A DNA stretch of 64,000 nt, from assembly GCF_000960975.1 (NCBI RefSeq), contig NZ_CP010803.1, positions 3,999,818 through 4,063,817 on the forward strand, read 5' to 3'. Numbering within the stretch: position 1 is the stretch's first letter; each line of letters starts with the position of its first letter. Under the pieces are notes generated by a model. That model made no database searches, was not told the DNA's origin, and worked only from the letters and a program-made list of their open reading frames with translations. Position numbers and translations under genes: made by a program. Origin of the DNA: Martelella endophytica (GTDB taxonomy: Bacteria > Pseudomonadota > Alphaproteobacteria > Rhizobiales > Rhizobiaceae). This document shows, piece after piece, positions 54,785 to 63,837 of the stretch.

Positions 54785-57156
54785 CGGACCGTCTCCTCGT
54801 CCACGGGATTGTCGGTGCCCTGCCGCCCTTCGGCGCTGCGGCCCGCGCGAATGCGGATGAGCGCCAGAATGGCAAGGCCGGTAATCATCACCACCGCAAT
54901 CTCGCCCAGCGTATCCGTTCCGCGGAAGTCGACGATGATCACGTTGACGACGTTGTGCCCGTGGGCAATCACTTTCGAGTAGCTGTTAAAGAACTGCGTC
55001 AGCGCATCATTGAACGGCACTTCGGTTGCCCGCATCAGCAACAGCGAGAAGCCGAGGCCGCAGGCAACGGCGATGGTCCCGTCGAACACCTTCTGGATCA
55101 TGGAGCGATGGTCGGAGGGCACCAGGTTCAGCCGGGTCATGACCAGCGTCAGGATCACCACCGACAGGGTCTCGACCATGAACTGCGTGAACGAAAGGTC
55201 CGGCGCGCCGAGCAGCAGGAACAGCACCGCCACCGCGAACCCCTGAATGCCGAGGGTAACGATCGCGGTCAGGCGGTTATGCGCATTGATCACCGCAAGG
55301 AGGCCGATGATCGCGAGCGCAAAGATCACCCAGTGGCCGAGCTCGAAATTCCGCGGAATGCTCGGCAGGTCCGGCATCTCGCCGAAAGAGACCAGCGAAA
55401 TCAGCAACACCGCCGCGACCGAAATGAATGTCGCCGTGATGTAGAACTCAAGACGGCCCGGCTGAACACGCTGGCTCACCCGGAAGGACAGGGCGACAAG
55501 CCCGCGCACGAAGCCATCGAACCAGGTGTCCGGCCCCGGCCCGAGGCGCGTGAACAGCGTATCCGCCGCAGCCCTCGCTGCGGTCAGCCGCATATAGACA
55601 ACGATGGCGATGATCACCGTCAGCACCGAAAGCGCAAGCGGAATGCCGATATGGGGAATGAGCGAAAGATGGATTTCGACCGTCTCGCCAGCGACGGCGC
55701 TTGCCATCGGCCCGGAGAAATGGCCATTGAAATAATGCGAGAACAGGGCGGCCAAGAGAGCCGTCACACCGAGCGCAACCGGGCCGATCCACATCAGTGC
55801 CGGGCCTTCATGGGCGTGTTTCGGCGTCTCGACCTTGGGTCCGACGAACGGCTTCAGCCCGACACCGAACCCGACCGCAAACATCAGCGCATTGCCGATG
55901 ATGGCGACCACCAGGAAGATCAGCGCGAAAACGCTGCCTGTCGCCAGCGCCTCGTAAATCCCCTCCTTGGCGAGGAAGCCGACGAAGGGCGGCAGGCCGC
56001 CCATCGAGATCGCGCCTGCAAGTCCTGCAGCGAAGGTGATCGGCATTGCCTTTGCCAGCCCGCCGAGCCTGGTGAGGTCACGCGTGCCCGTCTCGTGGTC
56101 AATCAGACCTGCGACCATGAACAGGCCGCCCTTGAACAGCGCGTGAGCGATCAGGTAGAGCACCGCGCCCTCGATGGCATGCGGCAGCCCCATGCCGGTC
56201 ATCATCACCATCAGGCCGAGCGATGCGACGGTGGTATAGGCAAGCATCTGCTTCAGGTCCGTCTGACGGATCGCGAGCAGCGAACCGACCATCAGCGTCA
56301 CCCCACCGAACAGCGGCAGAACGGTGGTCCAGAGCGCTGTGTCGCCCATCACCGGGTTCAGCCGCATCAGCAGATAGACACCGGCCTTCACCATGGTGGC
56401 AGAGTGGAGATAGGCCGACACAGGGGTCGGCGCTTCCATGGCGTTCGGAAGCCAGAAGTGGAACGGAAACTGCGCCGACTTGGTGAAGGCGCCGCCGAGC
56501 ACCAGGATAAAGGCCGCGAGATAGAGCGGGCTGTCGCGCAGCACATTGCCGGTGGCAAACAGTTCGGAAAGCGAATTGGCACCAGTGATGTTCTGGATCA
56601 ACAGCACGCCGGCGAGCAGGATCAGCCCGCCGCCACCGGTCACCACCAGCGCCTGCAGCGCCGCGCGCCGCGAGGCTTCCCGCTCATTGTCGAAGCCGAT
56701 CAGCAGGAACGAGGTGATCGAGGTGAGCTCCCAGAAGACGAACAGCATCAGAAGCCCGTCGGAAATCACCACGCCCAGCATAGAGCCCATGAACATGAAC
56801 ATGAAGGACAGGAATCGCGCCTGAAGGGCATGTCCCTTCATGTAGCCGCCGGCATAAAGCACGATCATCGTGCCGATACCGGTGACCAGGATCGCAAAGG
56901 TCAGCGAAAGCCCGTCGAGGAGGAAGGAGAAACGGATGCCGAGACTCGGAATCCAGTCATAGCCGCCGGTCAGCGTTTCGCCGGCAGCGACCCTCGGAAC
57001 GAGCCGCAGAAATTGCAGCAGCGAGAAGAGCGGAAGCAGCGCCAGCAGCCAGGGGGCAACCGAGCCAAAGAGCCTGTAGAAGATGGGAGACAGGACCGCG
57101 CCCAGGAAAGGCAGGCCGAGGGCCAGAAGGATCAAAGCCGTTTCGCTGGCGGTCAT
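54781..57156 (-). CDS. mnhA: Mrp antiporter subunit MnhA/PhaA
   Basis: This 791-residue subunit has an N-terminal NuoL-like region: [87 protein letters not shown] and [29 protein letters not shown]. The C-terminal part carries the DUF4040-type and MbhE-like domains near residues 620-760 ([21 protein letters not shown]). It heads mnhABCDEFG, a hetero-oligomeric Na+(K+)/H+ antiporter that needs all seven subunits. The ATG at 57156 follows GGAGACGCC. In S. meliloti the related pha system is needed for K+ and pH adaptation; the ion here cannot be read. Confidence 0.97.
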   Translation of the reverse strand: MTASETALILLALGLPFLGAVLSPIFYRLFGSVAPWLLALLPLFSLLQFLRLVPRVAAGETLTGGYDWIPSLGIRFSFLLDGLSLTFAILVTGIGTMIVLYAGGYMKGHALQARFLSFMFMFMGSMLGVVISDGLLMLFVFWELTSITSFLLIGFDNEREASRRAALQALVVTGGGGLILLAGVLLIQNITGANSLSELFATGNVLRDSPLYLAAFILVLGGAFTKSAQFPFHFWLPNAMEAPTPVSAYLHSATMVKAGVYLLMRLNPVMGDTALWTTVLPLFGGVTLMVGSLLAIRQTDLKQMLAYTTVASLGLMVMMTGMGLPHAIEGAVLYLIAHALFKGGLFMVAGLIDHETGTRDLTRLGGLAKAMPITFAAGLAGAISMGGLPPFVGFLAKEGIYEALATGSVFALIFLVVAIIGNALMFAVGFGVGLKPFVGPKVETPKHAHEGPALMWIGPVALGVTALLAALFSHYFNGHFSGPMASAVAGETVEIHLSLIPHIGIPLALSVLTVIIAIVVYMRLTAARAAADTLFTRLGPGPDTWFDGFVRGLVALSFRVSQRVQPGRLEFYITATFISVAAVLLISLVSFGEMPDLPSIPRNFELGHWVIFALAIIGLLAVINAHNRLTAIVTLGIQGFAVAVLFLLLGAPDLSFTQFMVETLSVVILTLVMTRLNLVPSDHRSMIQKVFDGTIAVACGLGFSLLLMRATEVPFNDALTQFFNSYSKVIAHGHNVVNVIIVDFRGTDTLGEIAVVMITGLAILALIRIRAGRSAEGRQGTDNPVDEETVR

Positions 57157-57350
57157 GGCGTCTCCAACAACAAGTACGTACCTGAGCGGCCGCGACCACG
57201 GCCTTGGTTCAATTACGGCAATATCTACGCCATCTCAAGTGCTTGGAGGTCATTTTCCGCAGTTGCACAATGGCAGCGAGAGCCCAGCACCGGTTCCGCG
57301 CCGGCCGGGCATTGCTTTTCTTCAAGCTCAACCACATTTTAAGGGCCGAA

Positions 57351-57800
57351 ATGCCATTAAACGGCAAAAAGGATCGGAGCGCGACATTGACACAAGGCAA
57401 TAAACAGAAAAAAGCACTCACGGAACAGGAATGGCGCGAACAGCTGACGCCGGAACAGTTTCACATTCTGCGCGAGCATGGCACCGAGCGCGCCTTTACC
57501 GGCCCCTATTGGAACAGTTTCGAGACCGGAACCTACTACTGCGCCGCCTGCGAAACCCCGCTTTTCAAGTCCGACACCAAGTTTGACGCCGGCTGCGGCT
57601 GGCCGAGCTTTTTCGAGCCGGTCGCTCCGGATGTGGTGACCGAACTCCGCGATGATTCACTCGGCATGGTACGGACGGAAATCCGCTGCGCCAATTGCGG
57701 CGGCCACCTCGGCCATGTTTTCCCCGACGGACCACCGCCGACCGGGTTGCGCTACTGCATGAACGGTCACGCCATGCATTTCGTCCCGGACGCCAAGTAA
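57351..57800 (+). CDS. msrB: Peptide-methionine (R)-S-oxide reductase
   Basis: MsrB reduces methionine-R-sulfoxide in proteins. The 149-residue sequence has both zinc CxxC pairs (CAAC at 64-67, CANC at 113-116), the catalytic Cys in [13 protein letters not shown] (Cys136), and a possible resolving Cys82 in [12 protein letters not shown]. The ATG at 57351 follows AAGGGCCGAA; the frame opens at 57204 with a non-homologous extension. It is divergent from mnhA and followed by an intrinsic terminator. Confidence 0.96.
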   Translation: MPLNGKKDRSATLTQGNKQKKALTEQEWREQLTPEQFHILREHGTERAFTGPYWNSFETGTYYCAACETPLFKSDTKFDAGCGWPSFFEPVAPDVVTELRDDSLGMVRTEIRCANCGGHLGHVFPDGPPPTGLRYCMNGHAMHFVPDAK

Positions 57801-57821
57801 AATTTCCGAGAGCATGCAAGA

Positions 57822-57850
57822 AACCGGCCTTCAGGGGCCGGTTTTTCTTT
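57822..57850 (+). terminator. Intrinsic terminator of msrB
   Basis: AACCGGCC and GGCCGGTT pair over TTCAGG, followed by TTTCTTT. It begins 22 nt after the msrB stop. Confidence 0.92.
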
Positions 57851-58237
57851 GGAAAGCTAAGGAGGCGCATAAAGCAAGCGCTAACATAAGACCGGCCGAC
57901 CGATTTCCCGGGACACGAGGAATCCCTTTGGGTCATCGGCCGGCCGACCCCACGACTCCAGGAGATGCGGCGGACCTGAGCATCATGGGGTATTGGTAAA
58001 TGCTGAAATAGTTAATAAGTCCGGACCAACTCGAGAATCAACCATTTTCGCTAGTTTTACGCGAAATCTGTCGATTATATGGTTAATGACGCGCCAGGCG
58101 CAGTCGCACTGCGCGCGTTACTTCCCAAATAAACATCACGTTATCGCTCACTAGGCAGAAAAACGACGGGCTTTCAAAGCGTTCGGCGATATCTGTTGCA
58201 GTGCAGTATAAAACTTGCTTTTCGTCAAATCTAAGTC
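57851..58237. other. Intergenic region between convergent msrB and pleD-like gene
   Basis: No gene is seen. Its first part is GC-rich with one long stem (57893-57946); its second part (58000-58230) is AT-richer, with TTAAT words. There is no clear terminator for the pleD-like gene. It is long for a convergent intergenic space, so an unannotated RNA is possible. Confidence 0.5.
57893..57946. other. Long imperfect inverted repeat
   Basis: CGGCCGACCGAT pairs with ATCGGCCGGCCG in 11 of 12 positions around a 30-base loop that has its own CCC/GGG words. It is not followed by T-runs on either strand and is distinct from the msrB terminator. Confidence 0.5.
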
Positions 58238-59491
58238 TTAGCTGACATCCATTAGCGCTGTCCGCAGATCGGCACCCTGGGTGCCCTCCTCGGCGTCGGC
58301 GTGCAAGCGCTGAAGATTGCTCCAGCGGGCATCAAGCCGGGCCCGCAGCAGGTCGATGGCGGCCTCGGCATCGTCGCGAAGGCGATCGGGGTAGAGGATG
58401 GCAAAAAGCCCTTCCTCGACCCGGCTTGCCGCCTCGCGACCCTCAAGGTGGGCGCGGATGAGCGCGGCAACGGCCTCGATCGCATCGTCCTGTGTGCCTT
58501 CCGGCAGACGGACAATCCCCATGAACAGAGGCGTGCCGGCCGAACCGGCATCCCGCCGCATCGCACTCAGCGTTGCGGCGAAGCGCTCCGGGGCCAAAAG
58601 TCCGGTAATGCCGTCGAGCGGCGCGGTCTCCTCGATGCTGGCATCGACCTGCTCGGTGAGCGTCTCCAGATAGCGCTTGCGGCGCAGGTGCAGCAGTGCC
58701 CGCAGCACCAGTTCGCCGGTCTCTCCGGGCCAGGTCATGCAATCGTCGGCATTGCGCGCGGCATCACCCGCGGCGGCAATATTGCCGCCCGGTTCGCTGA
58801 GCGCGATCAACGGGACGAAGCGCATCGCGGGGATGCATCGAAGCTGGCCGCAGATGCGCAGCGCATCGGCAAGCAGCGGGCCGCCGTCAACGAGCACGAG
58901 GTCGAAGCTTTGCCGGGCCGCAAGATAGAGCGCTTCGGCGAGGTCGCCGGTGGCCACCGTCGCCGTCAGCGACAGCATGCTTTTCAAGAGATCCTGCCGG
59001 GTTGCAGGGTCTTCGGCGACCACGAGCACGCGTACTGAAGTGTCCGGCACCGCGCTCGCATAGGCGAGCCTTCCCTCGCCGATGCCAGCCTCGCTCTGCA
59101 GCGTGTTGTAGCGCAGCAGCGCCGATATCCGTGCCGCCGCGGATGAGAGATTGTGCTCGAGGCCGATAACGTCGTCCGCCCCTGCGCGCAGCGCCGCCAG
59201 GCGCAGCACGGCATCGGCATTCTCCGCCGTGACCAGGGCCACCGGAGCGCGGACGCCGGAATCATGTTCCTTCAGGATTCCGCAGCAGGCCAGCGCCGGA
59301 CCCGCGTCCTCCTCGTCGACCGCGACAAGGATGAGGCTTGCGGCATTGACCGCCTCCATCGTGCCGTCGCTGTCGCTGAAGTCGGCCTGATGAAACGCCA
59401 CGGGCCAGTTCGCAAGCATCGCCTGCAGCGTCAGAGCCACAGCGCCCTCGCCGCCGATCAGAACTATGCTTTCATGCCTTGCGGTATTCAC
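58238..59491 (-). CDS. Degenerate PleD-like protein (REC-REC-pseudo-GGDEF)
   Basis: The 417-residue protein lies 10 nt after divK, the place of pleD in related bacteria, and keeps the layout of two receiver domains (about 8-130 and 152-270) and a C-terminal GGDEF-like domain (from LDGITGLLAPERF). The catalytic parts are lost. The first receiver has Ala57 where the acceptor Asp should be (LILVAVDEE). The GG(D/E)EF box is replaced by VEEGLF near residues 358-363, and the usual DIDHFK segment by MGIVRLPEG. The second receiver keeps an Asp (LVLVDGG, Asp202). It should therefore not make c-di-GMP. The reading frame is intact. Confidence 0.8.
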   Translation of the reverse strand: MNTARHESIVLIGGEGAVALTLQAMLANWPVAFHQADFSDSDGTMEAVNAASLILVAVDEEDAGPALACCGILKEHDSGVRAPVALVTAENADAVLRLAALRAGADDVIGLEHNLSSAAARISALLRYNTLQSEAGIGEGRLAYASAVPDTSVRVLVVAEDPATRQDLLKSMLSLTATVATGDLAEALYLAARQSFDLVLVDGGPLLADALRICGQLRCIPAMRFVPLIALSEPGGNIAAAGDAARNADDCMTWPGETGELVLRALLHLRRKRYLETLTEQVDASIEETAPLDGITGLLAPERFAATLSAMRRDAGSAGTPLFMGIVRLPEGTQDDAIEAVAALIRAHLEGREAASRVEEGLFAILYPDRLRDDAEAAIDLLRARLDARWSNLQRLHADAEEGTQGADLRTALMDVS

Positions 59492-59501
59492 GTTCGCTCC
59501 C

Positions 59502-59873
59502 TCACGCGTCGCCGAGATAGGACTTCACCGTCTTGATGAAGTGCGGCACGGAAACGGGTTTGGACAGATAGGCGTCGCAGCCGGCCTCGCGGATGCGCTC
59601 CTCGTCGCCGCGCATGGCAAAGGCCGTGACCGCGATGATCGGAATCTTGGCAAGTTCCCGGTCGGCCTTCAGGCTGCGGGCGATTTCAATGCCGGAGAGT
59701 TCGGGCAACTGGATATCCATCAGAATCAGTCCGGGGCGATGCCGGCGGGCGAGCTCCATGGCGTCGACGCCGGTGCGCGACAGCACCGCCTCGTAGCCGG
59801 AAGCTTCGACGAGATCACGAAACAGCTTCATATTCAAATCGTTATCTTCAACAATCAAGACCTGTTTCGCCAT
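59502..59873 (-). CDS. divK: Single-domain response regulator DivK
   Basis: The 123-residue receiver [26 protein letters not shown] has the acceptor Asp53 in [13 protein letters not shown], Thr in IAVTAFAM and Lys in YLSKPVS. DivK is an essential cell-cycle regulator in alphaproteobacteria, phosphorylated by DivJ/PleC and controlling DivL-CckA and so CtrA. The ATG at 59873 is used; the frame start at 59876 is a TTG. It heads a two-gene unit with the PleD-like gene. Confidence 0.95.
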   Translation of the reverse strand: MAKQVLIVEDNDLNMKLFRDLVEASGYEAVLSRTGVDAMELARRHRPGLILMDIQLPELSGIEIARSLKADRELAKIPIIAVTAFAMRGDEERIREAGCDAYLSKPVSVPHFIKTVKSYLGDA

Positions 59874-59996
59874 CAAACGCCATCCCCTTGCCCGGCTTGG
59901 AAAGCAGCCGGCGAAGCGCTAGAATCGCTTCCACCCCGTCATGGGCACATCTGCCGCCGAGTTTAGGGCGATTTGGTTAAGAAACGGAAATCCCGC

Positions 59997-60296
59997 GTGC
60001 AACATTCTGAAAATCCTTCCGCCGCCACAGCGGAGCATGAGCTCGCCGTCGCCATCCTCGTCTGGCTTGCCAGCGAACCCGAGCTCCTGTCGCGCTTTTG
60101 CGCACTCACCGGCGTTGATGCCGGCGAACTGCGCGCGCTTTCGGAAGGCGATGGCTTCGAGGCCGCGATGATCGGCTTCATCGCCGGCCACGAGCCGACC
60201 CTGATGGCCTTTTGCAACGACAATCAGATTGCCCCCGAAACCATCACCCGCGCCTGGCAGAAGCTCGAATATGGCAGCGGAGGCAACGATTTCTGA
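59997..60296 (+). CDS. DUF3572 domain protein
   Basis: The product, about 99 residues, matches DUF3572: AEHELAVAILVWLASEPELLSRFCALTGVDAGELRALSEGDGFEAAMIGFIAGHEPTLMAFCNDNQIAPETI. Its role is unknown. The start is uncertain: GTG 59997 gives VQHSENPS, and TTG 59973 with AGGG upstream adds a basic MVKKRKSR. It is divergent from divK and ends with the TGATG overlap into the HAD-like gene. Confidence 0.78.
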   Translation: MQHSENPSAATAEHELAVAILVWLASEPELLSRFCALTGVDAGELRALSEGDGFEAAMIGFIAGHEPTLMAFCNDNQIAPETITRAWQKLEYGSGGNDF

Positions 60297-60952
60297 TGGC
60301 CGACAAACTGAGCGACATCGCGGCCGACGACCTTGATATCGGCCACAGACCGCTTGTCGTCTGCGATGTCGACGAGGTCGTGCTGCAATTCGTCGCGCCG
60401 TTCAAGGCCTTCCTCAAGGCGAACGGCCACGAACTGGTGCTGCGCACCTTCTCGCTGAACGGCAATGTGTTCTCGCTGGAGACCGGCACTGAAATTCCGG
60501 ATGCGGAGGTCGAAGCTCTGCTGACCGCCTTCTACGATGCGCAGGAGGATTGGCAGGAGCCGTTCGAGACGGCACGCGAGACGCTCGAAGGCCTCACCGA
60601 CATCGCCGACGTGCTGCTGCTCACCGCCATGCCGCCCCGCCACCGCGAGAAGCGCCGGCGCCTTCTCCGGCGCAACGGCTTCGACTTTCCGCTGATCGCC
60701 ACCGAGCGCCCAAAGGGTGAGGTCCTGAGCGCGCTTTGCGCCACCCACCCGCCTGCCCTCGTCTTCATCGACGACATGCTCTACAACTGCCGCTCCGTCA
60801 CCCGGCACCTGCCCGGCGCGCTTGCGATCAATCTGCTGATCGATGACGATTACCGGGCGTTGGCGCCGAAAACCGAGCCGCCCTCGGTTGTCGCTGCCGG
60901 CTGGAAGGAGGCGGAGATGTTGATCCGCCGGCACATCGCCGAAAGCCGTTGA
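60296..60952 (+). CDS. HAD-like protein
   Basis: The 218-residue protein has HAD-type features: LVVCDVDEVVLQFV near residue 20 (nucleophile region, D-x-D-E), LLLTAMPPRHREKRR near residue 112 (motif II Thr), and ALVFIDDMLYNCRSV near 160 (motif IV Asp pair). A specific phosphatase substrate cannot be given. Start ATG 60296 overlaps the DUF3572 stop. It is linked to dinB downstream, so all three may be co-expressed. Confidence 0.75.
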   Translation: MADKLSDIAADDLDIGHRPLVVCDVDEVVLQFVAPFKAFLKANGHELVLRTFSLNGNVFSLETGTEIPDAEVEALLTAFYDAQEDWQEPFETARETLEGLTDIADVLLLTAMPPRHREKRRRLLRRNGFDFPLIATERPKGEVLSALCATHPPALVFIDDMLYNCRSVTRHLPGALAINLLIDDDYRALAPKTEPPSVVAAGWKEAEMLIRRHIAESR

Positions 60953-61027
60953 GCGTTTTTGCCACCGGCTTGCTTTCGCTTCTGCCCGGGGTTAATTTCG
61001 GACGTTCAACTTTTGTTCCTGGCTGCC

Positions 61028-62335
61028 ATGGCTCCGATTGCGCCTTCCCGAAACGGTCTCTGCCGCGATTGCCTGACCGGCACTTCGGGCGACGAGCGGC
61101 GTTGTCGCCGTTGCGGCAGCCCGCGCCTGTTGCGCCATGCGGAGCTCGACACCCTTTCGATCGCCCATATCGACTGCGACGCCTTCTATGCGGCGATCGA
61201 GAAGCGCGACAATCCCGAGCTGGCCGACAAGCCGGTGATCATCGGCGGCGAGAAGCGCGGGGTCGTTTCGACAGCGTGCTACATCGCCCGCATCAGTGGC
61301 GTGCGCTCGGCGATGCCGATGTTCAAGGCGCTTGAGGCCTGTCCGAACGCCGTCGTCATCCGCCCGAACATGGAGAAATATGTCGCGGTCGGGCGCCAGT
61401 TGCGCCAGATGATGCTCGAGCTGACACCGCTTGTCGAACCGCTCTCGATCGATGAGGCATTTCTCGATCTCTCCGGGACTGAACGCCTGCACAAGGCGAC
61501 GCCCGCCGAAACGCTCGCCCGCTTTGCCAGGCGCGTCGAGGACGAGCTCGGCATCACCATTTCCATCGGCCTCTCCTACTGCAAGTTCCTCGCCAAGATC
61601 GCCTCCGATTTCCAGAAGCCGCGGGGCTTCTCGGTCATCGGCAAAGCGGAGGCGCAAAGCTTCCTCGCGGACAAGCCGGTCGGCATGATTTGGGGCGTCG
61701 GCAAAGCTTTCACCGAGACGCTGAAGCGCGATGGCATCACGACCATCGGCCAGTTCCAGCGCATGGAAAAGAACGACCTGATGCGTCGCTACGGCACGAT
61801 CGGCGCGCGGCTCTATCATCTCGCCCGTGGCGAGGACAACCGCAGCGTCACGCCGGAACGCGCCGCAAAGAGCGTCTCAAACGAAACCACCTTCGTCACC
61901 GACATTGCCGATTTCGACAAGCTGGCTGCAATCCTGCGCCGTCTCAGCGAGAAGACGGCGCGTCGTGCCAAGGCGGCCGAAACCGCCGGCCATACCGTCG
62001 TGTTGAAGCTGAAGACCGCCGATTTCAAGACCCGCACCCGCAACCGCAGGCTAGAGGCACCAACCCAGCTTGCCGACCGGATCTTCGCGACCGGCCTGTC
62101 GCTGCTGAAAGCCGAGATCGACGGCACGAAATTCCGCCTCATCGGCATCGGCATTTCCGACCTTTGCGACCCGGCGCTGGCCGATCCGCCCGATCTCGTC
62201 GACCGGCAGGCCACGCGCCGCGCCGCCGCCGAAACCGCCATCGATGCACTGCGGGGAAAATTCGGGCTCTCGGCCGTGGAGACCGGCTACACCTTCCGCC
62301 CGCATCCGAAGGAAGACCGCGGCAGAAAAGAGTAG
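61028..62335 (+). CDS. dinB: DNA polymerase IV with N-terminal zinc ribbon
   Basis: DinB is an error-prone Y-family translesion polymerase. The 435-residue protein begins with an extra 38-residue zinc-ribbon-like segment (CRDC at 12-15, CRRC at 26-29), seen in rhizobial DinB, before the catalytic core. Core motifs are [15 protein letters not shown] (Asp49, Asp51) and [12 protein letters not shown] (Asp142, Glu143). The little finger ends near [10 protein letters not shown]-terminal beta-clamp motif is not obvious. ATG 61028 gives the zinc-ribbon start; the open frame extends 23 codons further without similarity. Confidence 0.95.
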   Translation: MAPIAPSRNGLCRDCLTGTSGDERRCRRCGSPRLLRHAELDTLSIAHIDCDAFYAAIEKRDNPELADKPVIIGGEKRGVVSTACYIARISGVRSAMPMFKALEACPNAVVIRPNMEKYVAVGRQLRQMMLELTPLVEPLSIDEAFLDLSGTERLHKATPAETLARFARRVEDELGITISIGLSYCKFLAKIASDFQKPRGFSVIGKAEAQSFLADKPVGMIWGVGKAFTETLKRDGITTIGQFQRMEKNDLMRRYGTIGARLYHLARGEDNRSVTPERAAKSVSNETTFVTDIADFDKLAAILRRLSEKTARRAKAAETAGHTVVLKLKTADFKTRTRNRRLEAPTQLADRIFATGLSLLKAEIDGTKFRLIGIGISDLCDPALADPPDLVDRQATRRAAAETAIDALRGKFGLSAVETGYTFRPHPKEDRGRKE

Positions 62336-62340
62336 CCGCC

Positions 62341-63132
62341 TCAGCTCTTCAGCCGCTCGGCCTTCACCGCCTTCTGGAACCGCGTCAGCGCGGCGCCGGT
62401 CAGCCGGTCCTCGACGATGAAATGCACCGACATCGGGTCGACCTTGCGGCCGTTGATCGCGACCTCGTAGTGCAGGTGCGATCCGGTCGTCAGTCCCGTG
62501 TGGCCGACATAGCCGATCAACTGCCCCTGCTCCACCTTGACGCCGGACTTGATGCCCTTTGCGAACTTGCTCTGGTGGGCATAGGAGGTTTCGTAACCGT
62601 GACCATGGTCGATGGTCGTCATTTTGCCGTCGCCGCTGTTTGTGCCGACAAACGTCACGACACCATCGGCCGCGGCATAGATCGGCGAACCCGCCGGCGC
62701 CGCCCAGTCCTGACCGGAATGCATGCGCGTATAGCCGAGCACCGGGTGGCGCCGCATGCCGAAGCCCGACGTTGCCCGTCCTTTCGGCACGGGATTGCGC
62801 AGAAGATACTGACCAAGCTTCTCGCCCTTGGCGTCGTAGTAGGCGGCCTTGCCGCTGTCCGGATCGCGGAAGCGGAAGAACTTCACCTGATCATCCCCGA
62901 ACCGCATCACCATGTTGAAGGCGGAGGATGCGCCCGTGAGCGTCTGCGGCCCCGGCGTTGGCGCATAGGCGAGCCGCAGCTGATCATCCGGCCCTGCCGT
63001 CGCCGTCGCATCCCCTTCAAGCGGGCTGACGAAGTGGTCGACGACATTCTCGCTGCTGTCGGTCATGAGCTCCGAAGTACAGCTCGAAAGCATGATGGCC
63101 GAAGCAAGCGCGATAAACGTAACCCTGTTCAC
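62341..63132 (-). CDS. Short M23 family metallopeptidase lipoprotein
   Basis: The 263-residue protein has a lipoprotein signal (MNRVTFIALASAIMLSSC, lipobox MLSSC) and an M23 LytM domain: TSGFGMRRHPVLGYTRMHSGQDWAAPAGSPIYAAADGVV (zinc His and Asp), SYAHQSKF, and GSHLHYEV (HxH). All zinc ligands look present, so it may cut peptidoglycan peptides. Related rhizobial proteins are much longer, with this domain at the C-terminus; this one keeps only the end plus a lipidated start. It is convergent with dinB with 5 nt between the stops. Confidence 0.9.
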   Translation of the reverse strand: MNRVTFIALASAIMLSSCTSELMTDSSENVVDHFVSPLEGDATATAGPDDQLRLAYAPTPGPQTLTGASSAFNMVMRFGDDQVKFFRFRDPDSGKAAYYDAKGEKLGQYLLRNPVPKGRATSGFGMRRHPVLGYTRMHSGQDWAAPAGSPIYAAADGVVTFVGTNSGDGKMTTIDHGHGYETSYAHQSKFAKGIKSGVKVEQGQLIGYVGHTGLTTGSHLHYEVAINGRKVDPMSVHFIVEDRLTGAALTRFQKAVKAERLKS

Positions 63133-63336
63133 GAATTTCTTTCATCTCTGTTTTCACAAACGCCGCCAATGGCCTGCAAAGACGACGAAAAACCGGATGA
63201 GAGAGTGGAAAGAATAGGGCAGAATCAGGCGAAATAGAGTTTGTAAGTTTTCGCCGAATTACTGATGCCAGTGCCGGAATAGAAAGATTGCAGTTTTCAG
63301 TTGGAAGAGCGGCCTCGCAAGCGCTATATTGCTTGC

Positions 63337-63522
63337 ATGAGCGACATTGACCGACAGGTTCCGAAACAAGCACTTTTGACGGCCGCTGACAGCCGGGCGG
63401 AAGAGGCAGGTTATGCGCTTTGGAAAGAACGCAAAGTCAAAAAAAGCGTAGAAGCGTCGCAGGATCGCAAAAATCTCGTTCCTGCGAAGGACGTCTGGAA
63501 ACTGTTCGGCTTTGAACGTTAA
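63337..63522 (+). CDS. Putative antitoxin of ParE-type pair
   Basis: The 61-residue protein MSDIDRQVPKQALLTAADSRAEEAGYALWKERKVKKSVEASQDRKNLVPAKDVWKLFGFER (read in pieces) lies directly before a ParE/RelE-family toxin and overlaps it by 11 nt, so I call it an antitoxin. It has a helical, charged body and the DVWKLFGF ending. I cannot identify a DNA-binding fold. ATG 63337 is chosen; an upstream TTG frame from 63301 is weaker. Confidence 0.6.
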   Translation: MSDIDRQVPKQALLTAADSRAEEAGYALWKERKVKKSVEASQDRKNLVPAKDVWKLFGFER

Positions 63523-63802
63523 CTTTACGCAGCAGGCGGTTGATGACCTTCGGGAAATTCATGCCGCGATCGCTGAGTTCGATGCCCCGACCGCAGGGCG
63601 CGTCATTTCGCGGATCAGACAGGTTGTCGAAATATTCGAGAACTTTCCGCTTCTCGGAAGGCCCGGTATTGTAGACGGCACCCGTGAATTTGCGATTTCC
63701 GGCCTTCCCTACACGATTGTCTACCGGATCGCATCCGCGACCGAACTTGATATTCTGACAATTATCCACCAGCGCCGAAAATATCCGCCCGAACAGAACT
63801 AA
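63512..63802 (+). CDS. ParE/RelE family toxin
   Basis: The 96-residue product reads NVNFTQQAVDDLREIHAAIAEF, VVEIFENFPLLGRPGIVDGTREFAISGLPYTIVYRI and ILTIIHQRRKYP, the ParE-type pattern (FP-x-LGRPG, REF, YTIVYRI, H-x-RRKYP). ParE poisons gyrase, and RelE-like members cut mRNA; the motif set fits ParE better. The only plausible start is TTG 63512, overlapping the antitoxin stop, so expression should be coupled and low. Confidence 0.85.
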   Translation: MNVNFTQQAVDDLREIHAAIAEFDAPTAGRVISRIRQVVEIFENFPLLGRPGIVDGTREFAISGLPYTIVYRIASATELDILTIIHQRRKYPPEQN

Positions 63803-63837
63803 AGGAACACTACGAGTTCTTCGGCATCCGGCGGAGA

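Noticed and set aside
54691..57342. 883-codon plus-strand open frame
   Set aside because: Antisense of mnhA; histidine- and arginine-rich translation with no domain.
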